Source of the DNA: a virus
Direction: 5' to 3' (one strand)
Virus record (IMG/VR): IMGVR_UViG_3300043446_004834
Coordinates: 1 to 22,502 of that record
DNA length: 22,502 nt
Shown one piece after another: positions 5,560 to 13,135 of this stretch; positions within the stretch are counted from its first letter, which is position 1, and every line of letters begins with the position of its first letter. The notes beneath the pieces were generated by a model, which did not search any database, had not been told where the DNA came from, and worked only from the letters and a program-made list of their open reading frames with translations. A program made the translations under genes and the position numbers.

Positions 5560-6471
5560 TCAGTTAGTTAATCCAGCAACTGTTCCGTTATTGATAAGTG
5601 TAACATATGCCGATAATCCATTTACATAATAACCAGCAGATCCACCTGCAGCACCAGAAGCACCTGCAGAACCAGCACCAACATTACCATTCGATCCAGT
5701 ACTACCAGTACTTCCGCTATTACCAGATGTTCCCCAGTCACCACCAGTTCCTCCAGTTCCTCCAGTACCACCAGTTCCTGCATTAGTTCCACCAGCAGAT
5801 CCTGCAGTACCTGTAGATCCTGTTGTAGGTGATTGATTATACCCTCTACCTACACCACCACCACCTCCGGCACCACCTGCACCTCCTGTTGTTGGAGTTG
5901 GTGGACCAGTGGTGGTAGATGTACATGCCCTTCTGAATCGTGCAGCAACAGCACCACAAACTGGAACAGAAGAAACACAAGCATTAGGAACAGCTGTTCC
6001 AGGTGGACACTGGACTGGGCAAGCTGAAGGTTGACAACCTGTAAAAAATGGTGTGGATGTAACGGGACCAGGAATTTCTCCAGGTCCACCTTGACCACCA
6101 GTTCCTCCAGTTCCTCCTCCTCCACCACCAGCATAAATGGTTCCAGTTGGTTTATTTTCGATTGTGCAAGTTGACTGTGCTAAAATAGCATCACCACCAG
6201 ATCCACCTGCCGCTCCACCTGCTCCTTGAATAGATCCGTAATTATCGATAAAAAGTGAACCACCAAGTCCTGTTGGAATTTTTATTGCAGCATTTGCGGT
6301 TGTTTCACTTCCAACAGTGACTGCAGATGGAATAATGACTCTTTTGCGATATGCAGAATTGAATAAGGTATCACCAATTAAAGTTCTTAAGTCCAGATTC
6401 GTTTGATTAGTTGTTACTTCGAAAAATAAATCACTCGTTTGGATAAAAGATTGGATTATACCTATTGTCAT
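5560..6471 (-). CDS. Glycine-rich tail-fibre adhesin-like protein, copy 1, 303 aa
   Basis: This is probably a receptor-binding tip or fibre-capping protein. Residues 1-80 are a conserved beta domain (QTSDLFFEVT, RKRVIIPSAVTVG, IDNYGSIQGAGG). Residues 81-130 and 190-280 are glycine-rich with repeated GGTGGTGGTGG, the kind of sequence that forms polyglycine-II layers in T-even gp38-type adhesins. Residues about 131-190 are a Pro/Cys-rich segment with six cysteines (146, 151, 155, 165, 172, 183). The C-terminus (GGSAGYYVNGL...INNGTVAG) is beta-like. It overlaps the 312-aa fibre gene as ATGA. A 302-aa paralogue lies at 16460-17368. Family placement beyond adhesin-like is inference. Confidence 0.75.
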   Translation of the reverse strand: MTIGIIQSFIQTSDLFFEVTTNQTNLDLRTLIGDTLFNSAYRKRVIIPSAVTVGSETTANAAIKIPTGLGGSLFIDNYGSIQGAGGAAGGSGGDAILAQSTCTIENKPTGTIYAGGGGGGTGGTGGQGGPGEIPGPVTSTPFFTGCQPSACPVQCPPGTAVPNACVSSVPVCGAVAARFRRACTSTTTGPPTPTTGGAGGAGGGGGVGRGYNQSPTTGSTGTAGSAGGTNAGTGGTGGTGGTGGDWGTSGNSGSTGSTGSNGNVGAGSAGASGAAGGSAGYYVNGLSAYVTLINNGTVAGLTN

Positions 6472-6506
6472 GAAAGTCCTGCTCCTGAGATTACAAATTC
6501 ATTAGA
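6468..6506. repeat. 39-bp exact direct repeat, left copy
   Basis: Bases 6468-6506 are identical to 17365-17403. They cover the ATGA junction between fibre and adhesin genes and the last codons of the fibre. Flanking sequence remains similar but diverged, so this is the best-conserved piece of a larger duplication. Confidence 0.85.
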
Positions 6507-7406
6507 AGCAACACACAGAACACTTGCCAATCCTCTTTGACTTAGAGTTCTATTTCCTGTTGTAGAAACTCCAGCTAATCTTAAGGTTACTCCTGCACCT
6601 TGAGTAATTGTTTGAGATGATGCTGAGTTATTGTATATGGTAACTGAGTTTCCTGCTGAGAAGACTCCAGAAGGAACTGTTACACCTCCGACAGTAATGT
6701 TGATAAGTTCTCCAACATCTCCTACTACTAATGTATAAGATGTAGTAACTCCAACATTTGCTAAAGATCTGAGATTTCCTAAAGAATCCCGAATAGTTCC
6801 AACAACGTGAAGTGCTGACTGTGGATTTGTGGTTCCTAGTCCAACAGAACCACTTATATAAGCACCACCAGTAACTTGAAGTGGTTGTGATGCAGTTCCT
6901 GTTGTGGTTGTTGCATTAACTAAAACAGTAGATCCTACAACAGCATTATTTGCCACATAAAGATTTCTCCATCTTTGAGTTGAAGAACCTAAATCATAAG
7001 TATTTGTAACATCTGGTTTTAAATCTGATATAAATTCTCCACTAACTGTAATACTATCATCGGTATTATCACCAAGGAAAACATTTCCAGCAAGTGTTGC
7101 AATTCCAGAAACGTTTAAAGTTTCGAGAGAAGTATTTCCTTTAACTGTGAGAGCACTTGTTGGATTTGTGGTTCCGATTCCAACGTCACCACTCAATCTA
7201 TAAATGTCATCTCCAGTACCAGAAGTCCACCTGGAAGCAACAAATTGAGAACCATTTTGTCTAAAAGTTCCAGTTAAATTTATATCACCAATAACATCCA
7301 AATCATACTGTGGATTTGTGGTTCCTATGCCAACCCTATCGTTACTGACATTTACAAAAATATTATCATCTGATACTAAGTTTGCCGTCTGTCTTGTTTT
7401 TCCCAT
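6468..7406 (-). CDS. Tail-fibre protein with VGIGTTNP repeats, 312 aa
   Basis: The motif [RDS]VG[IL]GTTNP occurs at about residues 25, 74 and 192, each followed by a short beta segment ending in a VxG element, typical of trimeric beta-helical phage fibres. A block TYDLGSSTQRWRNLYVANNA resembles one in the 905-aa fibre. Residues about 210-312 (SYTLVVGDVGELINITVGG, VTVPSGVFSAGNSVTIYNNS, VLCVASNEFVISGAGLS) closely match the end of the 228-aa fibre at 17365-18051. It is four bases downstream of the S74-containing fibre gene and is coupled to the glycine-rich adhesin, so the three probably form one fibre operon. Confidence 0.8.
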   Translation of the reverse strand: MGKTRQTANLVSDDNIFVNVSNDRVGIGTTNPQYDLDVIGDINLTGTFRQNGSQFVASRWTSGTGDDIYRLSGDVGIGTTNPTSALTVKGNTSLETLNVSGIATLAGNVFLGDNTDDSITVSGEFISDLKPDVTNTYDLGSSTQRWRNLYVANNAVVGSTVLVNATTTTGTASQPLQVTGGAYISGSVGLGTTNPQSALHVVGTIRDSLGNLRSLANVGVTTSYTLVVGDVGELINITVGGVTVPSGVFSAGNSVTIYNNSASSQTITQGAGVTLRLAGVSTTGNRTLSQRGLASVLCVASNEFVISGAGLS

Positions 7407-7411
7407 TATCT

Positions 7412-9745
7412 TTACTTCTTAAGGTTTTCAATTTCCTGCTTCAAGGTATTTATTTGCTTTTGCTGTTCTTTCATACCTTCAATCAATAAACCAATCAGAC
7501 CATTATAATTCAAAGACTTATATCCAGTTGGGTTATGTCTAATAATTTCTGGTAAAACTCTTTCTACATCCTGAGCAATTACCCCTGCAGATGATTGTCC
7601 AGTATCAGTCCAATTAAACGAAACTCCATTTATTTGTAATACTTTTTCTATAGGATTATCAATTACTTTGACATCCTTTTTAAGATTAATATCTGAAGTT
7701 GAGTTGAAATCAGTTGCGGTTGCTACTCCAGAAACAACTAACTGGTTAGTTCTTAAAGTTCCTGTTGAAGGAGTAAAAGAAAAATAATTTGAAGTTGTTG
7801 TGATATAAGGAGTTGTATCACCAGTTCCTGTAACAATTACTGGATAATGAACTAAAGAAGTTGTGGTTGCGGTAACATTACTGAGAGGACCACCAGAACC
7901 AGTTGCACCAATACCAACAATAAACTCAACAACATCTAAAATATCACCAGCAGATGCACCCTCAGATAAAACAATAGTGGAACCATCAGTTGCTGTATAT
8001 TCTGAAGCAGAAAGTCTAACACCATTTAGATATACATCAATATATCCAACTTCATAATTCAAACTAAATGTAGTTTGACTTGCGGTTGCAGTATAAGAAG
8101 TTGAAGTTTTTCCTGGAGATAATTCTGGTTCGACTATAGTATTAAATGGTGCAGCATCAACCCACTGAGTTGAAGATCCATCATTATAATAAATGAAAGT
8201 TCTTCCTAAATTACTGTTATACCATAAATTACCTGCACTAGGTGAAGATGGCGCAACTGTGCTGATTGAAACTGATGCACCACTACTTCCCCCACCTTCA
8301 AAGAAAATAGTTGCTATACCTACAGAACTATTATAGAAAGTAGTTGAAACACCAGTGCCCTTTATATCTAAGAAAGTAATACCATAACCAATGACACTAC
8401 CAGTTGTTCTAATACCAATACCAGTTGATGGATTAGATGCGAGATTTAAATATCTACCATCACCATAGTAGGTTATGATACCTGATGTTGCAGTTACAAT
8501 ACCTGATGATACTCTTAATGTACCTAAAGTAGAAATACCAGAAACATTTAACGAAGTAACAGATGCTGTGCCACCAGAAACATTTGTAGCAACATCGGCA
8601 GTTGTTGAATAGGTTGCTATTCCTGCAGTAGTTGCATAAGTAGCAATTCCTGCTGTTGATGCATAAGTTGCTATGCCAGAAGTAGAACTATAAGTGGCAA
8701 TTCCTGCAGTAGTTGCGTAAGTAGCACTTGAAGCATTACCACTAATACTAATATTATAAGTTCCAGATAGTCTTGCACTATTAATTGTCCCTGTTGTAAT
8801 ATTTGCAGCATCCGAAAGATTTGTTGCAGTTGTTGCAGTACCTGTTAGATTTCCAATAAATGTTGTTGCAGTAACAACACCTGCAACATTAAAATTTCCT
8901 CCATAATATAAGGGACCAGTTCCAGTTCTACCTAAAGCAACAGCATCAGAACTACCAAAAATAATAAACGCTCTGGTGCTATCTTGAGCACCAGAAAAAC
9001 GTGTAGTATCTGCTACATTAACATCACCCAACCAAAAATCATCACCTATTCTTACATTTTGCCCGTTACCATTATTTGATGTGTAAACTTGGTCTGCTGT
9101 AAGTATGCCACTGATTGAAGGATTATTGGAAAGAGATATAGTTGCAGTACCGGAAGAAAATGATGCTGTTAAATTTGTACTGAAATTTATAGTGCTAGCA
9201 GTTCCAACATTAGAACCTTGATTTTGTATTACAACACCACTTGATGCTATAATACCTGTAAGTAAAGAACCATCACCAGAAAATTTATTAGCAGTTAAAG
9301 TGCCGGTAGTGCTTATGCTAACAGATACAGACCCATTTGCCGCAGTAGCATCATCTTCTCTAAAAATTCTAAACTCATTAGATGATGAATAGTTATCAAT
9401 ATTCCAACGATAAGAAGAACCTGGTTGTCCCCTAAAAATAAGTCTATTATTGGAACCAGAATCCTGTGAAATTTGTATCTTACCAGATACAGTTAATTTT
9501 TCTGATGGATTTGTGGTTCCTACGCCAACATTACCAGCAGTAAAATATGTATCGTATGTATTTGTCCCTGTTCCTACCGTCCAAGGATTGACTACAAATA
9601 CTGTTGTTCCGATTCCTACATTTTTTGAGGCATAAAACTTACCATCAAAAGTGTTTAAAGCTACTTCTCCTATTGGAAGTTGATCTGGGGTAGGTATCTT
9701 TCCTTCTACCGAAGATCTTTTAATCTTAATAACCGGATCTGCCAT
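7412..9745 (-). CDS. Long tail-fibre protein with C-terminal S74-like chaperone domain, 777 aa
   Basis: Residues 1-45 (IKIKRSSVEGKIPTPDQLPI, GEVALNTFDGKFYAS) match the attachment-type N-terminus seen in phage fibres and Mtd-like proteins. Then come beta-helical modules with VGVGTTNP and, in the centre, five 9-residue repeats of the ATYATTAGI type. The C-terminus from residue 682 has STSDINLKKD, then VSFNW...AGVIAQDVERVLPEI and SLNYNGLIGLLIEGMKEQ, the layout of the peptidase S74 intramolecular chaperone. In that family a Ser-Lys pair five residues apart drives self-cleavage; S684 and K689 fit. The last 20 residues are a coiled coil. Cleavage would leave a fibre of about 683 residues. AGAGGA precedes the ATG. 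Confidence 0.85.
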   Translation of the reverse strand: MADPVIKIKRSSVEGKIPTPDQLPIGEVALNTFDGKFYASKNVGIGTTVFVVNPWTVGTGTNTYDTYFTAGNVGVGTTNPSEKLTVSGKIQISQDSGSNNRLIFRGQPGSSYRWNIDNYSSSNEFRIFREDDATAANGSVSVSISTTGTLTANKFSGDGSLLTGIIASSGVVIQNQGSNVGTASTINFSTNLTASFSSGTATISLSNNPSISGILTADQVYTSNNGNGQNVRIGDDFWLGDVNVADTTRFSGAQDSTRAFIIFGSSDAVALGRTGTGPLYYGGNFNVAGVVTATTFIGNLTGTATTATNLSDAANITTGTINSARLSGTYNISISGNASSATYATTAGIATYSSTSGIATYASTAGIATYATTAGIATYSTTADVATNVSGGTASVTSLNVSGISTLGTLRVSSGIVTATSGIITYYGDGRYLNLASNPSTGIGIRTTGSVIGYGITFLDIKGTGVSTTFYNSSVGIATIFFEGGGSSGASVSISTVAPSSPSAGNLWYNSNLGRTFIYYNDGSSTQWVDAAPFNTIVEPELSPGKTSTSYTATASQTTFSLNYEVGYIDVYLNGVRLSASEYTATDGSTIVLSEGASAGDILDVVEFIVGIGATGSGGPLSNVTATTTSLVHYPVIVTGTGDTTPYITTTSNYFSFTPSTGTLRTNQLVVSGVATATDFNSTSDINLKKDVKVIDNPIEKVLQINGVSFNWTDTGQSSAGVIAQDVERVLPEIIRHNPTGYKSLNYNGLIGLLIEGMKEQQKQINTLKQEIENLKK
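8586..8720. repeat. Tandem repeat, 5 x 27 bp, within the 777-aa fibre
   Basis: Five in-frame 27-base units encode ATYATTAGI-like nonapeptides (variants ATYSSTSGI, ATYASTAGI, ATYSTTADV). The third codon positions differ, so the copies are old or selected at protein level. A regular nine-residue period fits a beta-helical shaft. Confidence 0.8.
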
Positions 9746-9776
9746 TCAATCCTCTCATTTATGGTATTTACCTTAC

Positions 9777-9794
9777 AACTCTTATATAAGAGTT
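9777..9794. repeat. 18-bp perfect palindrome in a fibre leader
   Basis: AACTCTTATATAAGAGTT is a perfect inverted repeat lying between the late box at 9800-9806 and the 777-aa fibre ATG at 9745. On the minus strand it would form a hairpin within the first 10-25 bases of the leader. On the plus strand it is followed by TTT, but no plus-strand gene ends there. Confidence 0.6.
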
Positions 9795-9799
9795 TTTAC

Positions 9800-9806
9800 T
9801 ATTTAT
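9800..9806 (-). promoter_or_regulatory. Late-type promoter box for the left fibre operon
   Basis: Minus-strand CCAATAAATAG contains ATAAATA, seven of the eight bases of the T4 late element. The TAA stop of the 70-aa gene is embedded in it. It would transcribe the 777-, 312- and 303-aa genes down to the hairpin at 5512-5533. Confidence 0.55.
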
Positions 9807-10015
9807 TGGAAATCATCCTGCTGCTTTGACTCTCTTTTTGGTTTTGATTTTAATTTTTCAATTTCTCCTTTCTGCTCATTTACCTTTTCAGTTAGTGCCT
9901 CAACTAAGTCACTTAACTGACGAATCTTTGCATCATTTGCAATAGATTGTGAAAATAGTTCGAATGATTTCTGTTGATATGTTGCAATCAGATATTTGTA
10001 ATCTTGTTCATTCAT
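9803..10015 (-). CDS. Small coiled-coil protein between fibre genes, 70 aa
   Basis: The product starts MNEQDYKYLIATYQQKSFEL and contains a long heptad-patterned helix (LSDLVEALTEKVNEQKGEIE, then KLKSKPKR), predicting a coiled coil with a basic, flexible end. It stands alone between two large fibre genes with its own late-type box. Its ATG follows the U tract of an upstream hairpin with no spacer and no visible ribosome-binding site. It could be a fibre-assembly or trimer-promoting protein, by position only. Confidence 0.7.
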   Translation of the reverse strand: MNEQDYKYLIATYQQKSFELFSQSIANDAKIRQLSDLVEALTEKVNEQKGEIEKLKSKPKRESKQQDDFQ

Positions 10016-10041
10016 AAAAAAAGAGGGGTATAAACCCCTCT
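10016..10041 (-). terminator. Hairpin terminator touching the next start codon
   Basis: Seven-base arms AGAGGGG/CCCCTCT with loop TTTATA are followed by six T's running directly into the ATG at 10015. It terminates the 905-aa fibre transcript. The same loop and nearly the same stem recur at 20044-20066. Confidence 0.8.
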
Positions 10042-10047
10042 ATTTAG
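10041..10047 (-). promoter_or_regulatory. Late-type promoter box abutting a terminator
   Basis: Minus-strand TTCTAAATAGAGG has the CTAAATA form seen at three other gene starts here. The expected transcript start, about 6 bases downstream (near 10035), falls in the loop or second arm of the terminator, so new transcripts would lack the first arm. Confidence 0.6.
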
Positions 10048-10063
10048 AATTATGTTAAGAACC

Positions 10064-12781
10064 TCAGAAGGTTCCAGCATCAATTGTAATATTCTCAAGT
10101 TTTCTGGTGGATCCTGAGCAAGAAATAACTTGTGATTGTCCAGCACAATCATTAACCCAGAGAGCACCGATTTCAAGAGCAGCATATGCACTTGCTGTCA
10201 GAACATTTGATGATTCCGAAACATCAGATGCAACAGCAATTCTTGATGCACTGTCATCCCAGTAAACTGCTGCTTTCTTAGCACTGCTGGTATAATAGTT
10301 GAAGAGAATACCTAAGTCAATATTGAGATCTGATGATGGTGCAACACCATTTACAAAACCAAGTTCAACTAAAGAATCTTCAACAGTTAATGATGTGGTA
10401 TTGACTTGAGTTGTGGATCCATTAATATAAAGATTTCCACCAACGGTTAAGTCACTATTAGTTGCAACAGCACCAGTGCTATTAGTAATGGTAATAGCAG
10501 TCGTTCCATCATTTGCTTGTACGTTAGTTGCTTTGACAGTTGGAGTGGTTAATGAAGTTGTAACACTTACTGCATCAGGGAGTCCAACAGTTACTGTTTG
10601 ACCAGAAACTGAAGTATTGACCTCATTTGCAGTTCCAGAAATTGTCAGAGTTTGTGCAGTGCTGACTGTGCTTGGACCACCAGAATCTGCAGAAAGTCCA
10701 AGAGTTACATCAACATTTCCTACCTGAGTAGTAACATAATCAATAACTGCGGATGAAGTTGGAACAGAGGAAGTTGAAGATCCTGTGGATACTGAACCTG
10801 AGAACTGAGTAACTCCTACACCAGTACCAATTGTGGTAATACCAACAATCTTAACATTATTCTCAAGAGTAACATCACGTCCTGCAAGGGTAATTGCATT
10901 ATTAGAGTCAGTAGCACTTCTAATATTGTTTACAATTGCCTTACCTTGGAAGGAAACATCTCCTGATGTATCATAAATGTATAAACCACGAGTTCCATTT
11001 GCAGAACCAAGATATCCACTACCTGTTTGTAAGTCACCAGATGACTTAACATTTCCTGTGGAAGCATTAAGTGACAGAGCTGTGCCTGTTCTTAAGGTCT
11101 CTCCATTTTCTCCACCTGATGTATCTACAAATGTTGCATAATAAGTTGCATTTGTGGTTGTACCAGTTGTATCAACGGTAGTTGCCCTGGTTGCAGTTGT
11201 TGCAGTACCAGTAATTGTCTGCTCAAAAGTTGCAGTTCCTTTTACAGTAACAATATCTCCTGAAGTATCACCTAAAGTTGTATTTCCGAGTATATTAAGA
11301 GTTTGAGCAGTTGCGATACCAGAAAGATTTAAGTGTCTTGCAGTGATATCTTCACCAACAACCGAAGCACCACCAGTAACTTGAATACCACCAACATAAA
11401 GTTGATTATTAATATAAACATTACTGGTTGTAAAGGTAGTTACACCAGCAACTGTAATAACATCACTACCCGAATCACCTAAGAATACATTTCCTGCAAG
11501 GGTAGTAATTCCACTTACTAAGGTATTACCAGTAAACTCTGCGTGCTGTGTGGTGAGTTTGTTTGCACCTGGATTGTAGTAAATGCCATCATCAGTGTAA
11601 ACGTTTTCAGCAGTTGCAGATCCATTATGGGAATCAACAAAAGTTACATAATAAGTTCCTGCTGTATCATTTGCGGTAACAGTCTTAACTTGATCTGCTG
11701 ATGATGCAGTTGTTGCATTACCACTTAATGCACCATAGAAAGTTGTTGCTGAAACTGATGTATCTGCTACGGTAACACCCGTACCAACAGCAAGTCTAAC
11801 ACCACTTGCCATGGTTGAGGTTCCGATAGAAACCCCATAGTTGAACATCCATGCATCAGTTGAAAGTCCAGTAAATGTACCGGACTTAACCCACATTAAT
11901 TGCTTATATGTTGGTGGAAGTGTATTAATTCCAGCAACACTTATGTCAAATAATGGAGTTCCTTCTGCAGAAGCAATAGCAATACCACCATGATTTGCGG
12001 TATCATCAGTTTCAGAAACACCGTCAATGTATGCAAATACAGCATCCTTATTTGAGATTAAGAGATCATTAAATCCAGTTGCAGTAATTATGCCAGCAAC
12101 GTTTACATTTCCAGAGAACCAAGCATTTCTCCACTTTTGGGATGAAGTACCTAAATCATAGGAGTTAGTTGTACTTGGATTTAAACTGGATACAAACTCA
12201 CCACCAACAGTAATATCATCACTCGTATTATCACCAAGAGTTATATTTCCTGCAAGTGTTGTAACTCCAGTTGCATTTAAATTTGTAACACTGATATTAT
12301 TATCAAGATTAATTGTAATTGTATTATCTGTTACTGCAGTGTTTACATTTGTTCCACCGACAAATGTAATTGTAGAACCAGTACTTACAGTATCTGAAGT
12401 TCCACTATCTGCTGCAATATTAAATTCACTTACAACTGCTTCCCACGATAAGTCACCAGATGAATTTGTTTTCAGAAAATAATTATTTGTTGGTGTTGCA
12501 GGAAAAGTATATGTTACGTTTGACGCAAGAGTATCTGGCGCCTTTAAAGAAATATAATTAGAACCGTTTGAAGTTCCCTCAACAAGATTTACTGCACTTC
12601 CTGTTGAAGCACCTTCCCTAGTCCAGTAACGATGTGAACCAAAGAACTTATTGTTATTTGTGGTACTATCAATACCAACATAAAGTTCATAAGTATCTGT
12701 TGTAAGTGCTGGTTCACCTGCCTGCAGACCAGGAAGATTTGCAAATGCACCTCTCTTAAACTGAATTACAGGAGAAGCCAT
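10064..12781 (-). CDS. Long tail-fibre protein, 905 aa
   Basis: Residues 1-40 (VIQFKRGAFANLPGLQAGEP, ALTTDTYELYVGID) form the Mtd-like/fibre-attachment N-terminus. The body is a series of beta-helical modules in which TTLAGN-x-x-LGD-x-x-SD-x-ITV-x-G recurs (for example about residues 172-193 and 455-475), together with YDLGTSSQKWRNAWFSGNVN, shared with the 312-aa fibre. Ser, Thr, Gly and Val dominate and long charged stretches are absent, as expected for a virion fibre. The C-terminus (NDCAGQSQVISCSG...TIDAGTF) ends in the same DAGTF as the neighbouring 105-aa protein. It has its own late-type box and a terminator. This is probably the longest fibre subunit in the window. Confidence 0.82.
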   Translation of the reverse strand: MASPVIQFKRGAFANLPGLQAGEPALTTDTYELYVGIDSTTNNNKFFGSHRYWTREGASTGSAVNLVEGTSNGSNYISLKAPDTLASNVTYTFPATPTNNYFLKTNSSGDLSWEAVVSEFNIAADSGTSDTVSTGSTITFVGGTNVNTAVTDNTITINLDNNISVTNLNATGVTTLAGNITLGDNTSDDITVGGEFVSSLNPSTTNSYDLGTSSQKWRNAWFSGNVNVAGIITATGFNDLLISNKDAVFAYIDGVSETDDTANHGGIAIASAEGTPLFDISVAGINTLPPTYKQLMWVKSGTFTGLSTDAWMFNYGVSIGTSTMASGVRLAVGTGVTVADTSVSATTFYGALSGNATTASSADQVKTVTANDTAGTYYVTFVDSHNGSATAENVYTDDGIYYNPGANKLTTQHAEFTGNTLVSGITTLAGNVFLGDSGSDVITVAGVTTFTTSNVYINNQLYVGGIQVTGGASVVGEDITARHLNLSGIATAQTLNILGNTTLGDTSGDIVTVKGTATFEQTITGTATTATRATTVDTTGTTTNATYYATFVDTSGGENGETLRTGTALSLNASTGNVKSSGDLQTGSGYLGSANGTRGLYIYDTSGDVSFQGKAIVNNIRSATDSNNAITLAGRDVTLENNVKIVGITTIGTGVGVTQFSGSVSTGSSTSSVPTSSAVIDYVTTQVGNVDVTLGLSADSGGPSTVSTAQTLTISGTANEVNTSVSGQTVTVGLPDAVSVTTSLTTPTVKATNVQANDGTTAITITNSTGAVATNSDLTVGGNLYINGSTTQVNTTSLTVEDSLVELGFVNGVAPSSDLNIDLGILFNYYTSSAKKAAVYWDDSASRIAVASDVSESSNVLTASAYAALEIGALWVNDCAGQSQVISCSGSTRKLENITIDAGTF

Positions 12782-12805
12782 TTTTTATCTTATTAATATT
12801 TTAAT

Positions 12806-12812
12806 TATTTAG
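12806..12812 (-). promoter_or_regulatory. Late-type promoter box CTAAATA
   Basis: Minus-strand ATCTAAATAATT lies 25 bases before the ATG of the 905-aa fibre. It sits between that start and the stop of the 105-aa gene. Confidence 0.55.
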
Positions 12813-12817
12813 ATTGA

Positions 12818-13135
12818 TCAAAAAGTCCCAGCATCAAGATCAATTTTATTATCCAAATCGATATCTAACTGATTAATAAAGTCTTGTGGCAATCCGTTGT
12901 TCGTATTCACTGCATTTGAAAGAACAGTATCTGGATCCACAGTAATATATTTTTGAGTTGCTGAGTCATATATTACAACATATCCATTTTGAACACCAGT
13001 TCCATTAAAATCATCTAAATCAGATAAATTACCTGCCACAGAACTTGCCTCCGATGAAACTTGAACCTTAAATGAAGGTGTTGATTGAATTTTTACGTTG
13101 TATGGAGAAGAAGAAAGAGTGACTTTGTATGTCAT
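12818..13135 (-). CDS. Small virion-type protein, 105 aa
   Basis: The N-terminus is a short beta domain (TYKVTLSSSPYNVKIQSTPS, FKVQVSSEA). The middle has a LSDLDDFNGTGVQNGYVVIY motif that recurs in phage fibre and neck proteins, where a variable is said to be displayed from a repeated YVVIYD hairpin. The C-terminus ends LDNKIDLDAGTF, sharing DAGTF with the 905-aa fibre downstream. It overlaps the 111-aa gene upstream (ATGA), so these two are co-translated. It is likely a structural connector or fibre-base protein; exact role unknown. Confidence 0.65.
   Translation of the reverse strand: MTYKVTLSSSPYNVKIQSTPSFKVQVSSEASSVAGNLSDLDDFNGTGVQNGYVVIYDSATQKYITVDPDTVLSNAVNTNNGLPQDFINQLDIDLDNKIDLDAGTF

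Noticed and set aside
5850-6134. Second minus-strand frame within the adhesin (Leu/Val/Glu-rich)
   Set aside because: Out-of-frame reading of glycine-rich repeats; no independent start signal, and the adhesin frame is supported by its paralogue.
8586-8720. Possible CRISPR-like array
   Set aside because: The 27-base units are contiguous with no spacers, in frame within the fibre gene, and vary as protein repeats do.
10064-12781. Diversity-generating retroelement target (Mtd-like N-terminus)
   Set aside because: No reverse transcriptase, template repeat or C-type lectin variable region is visible, so only the N-terminal similarity remains.
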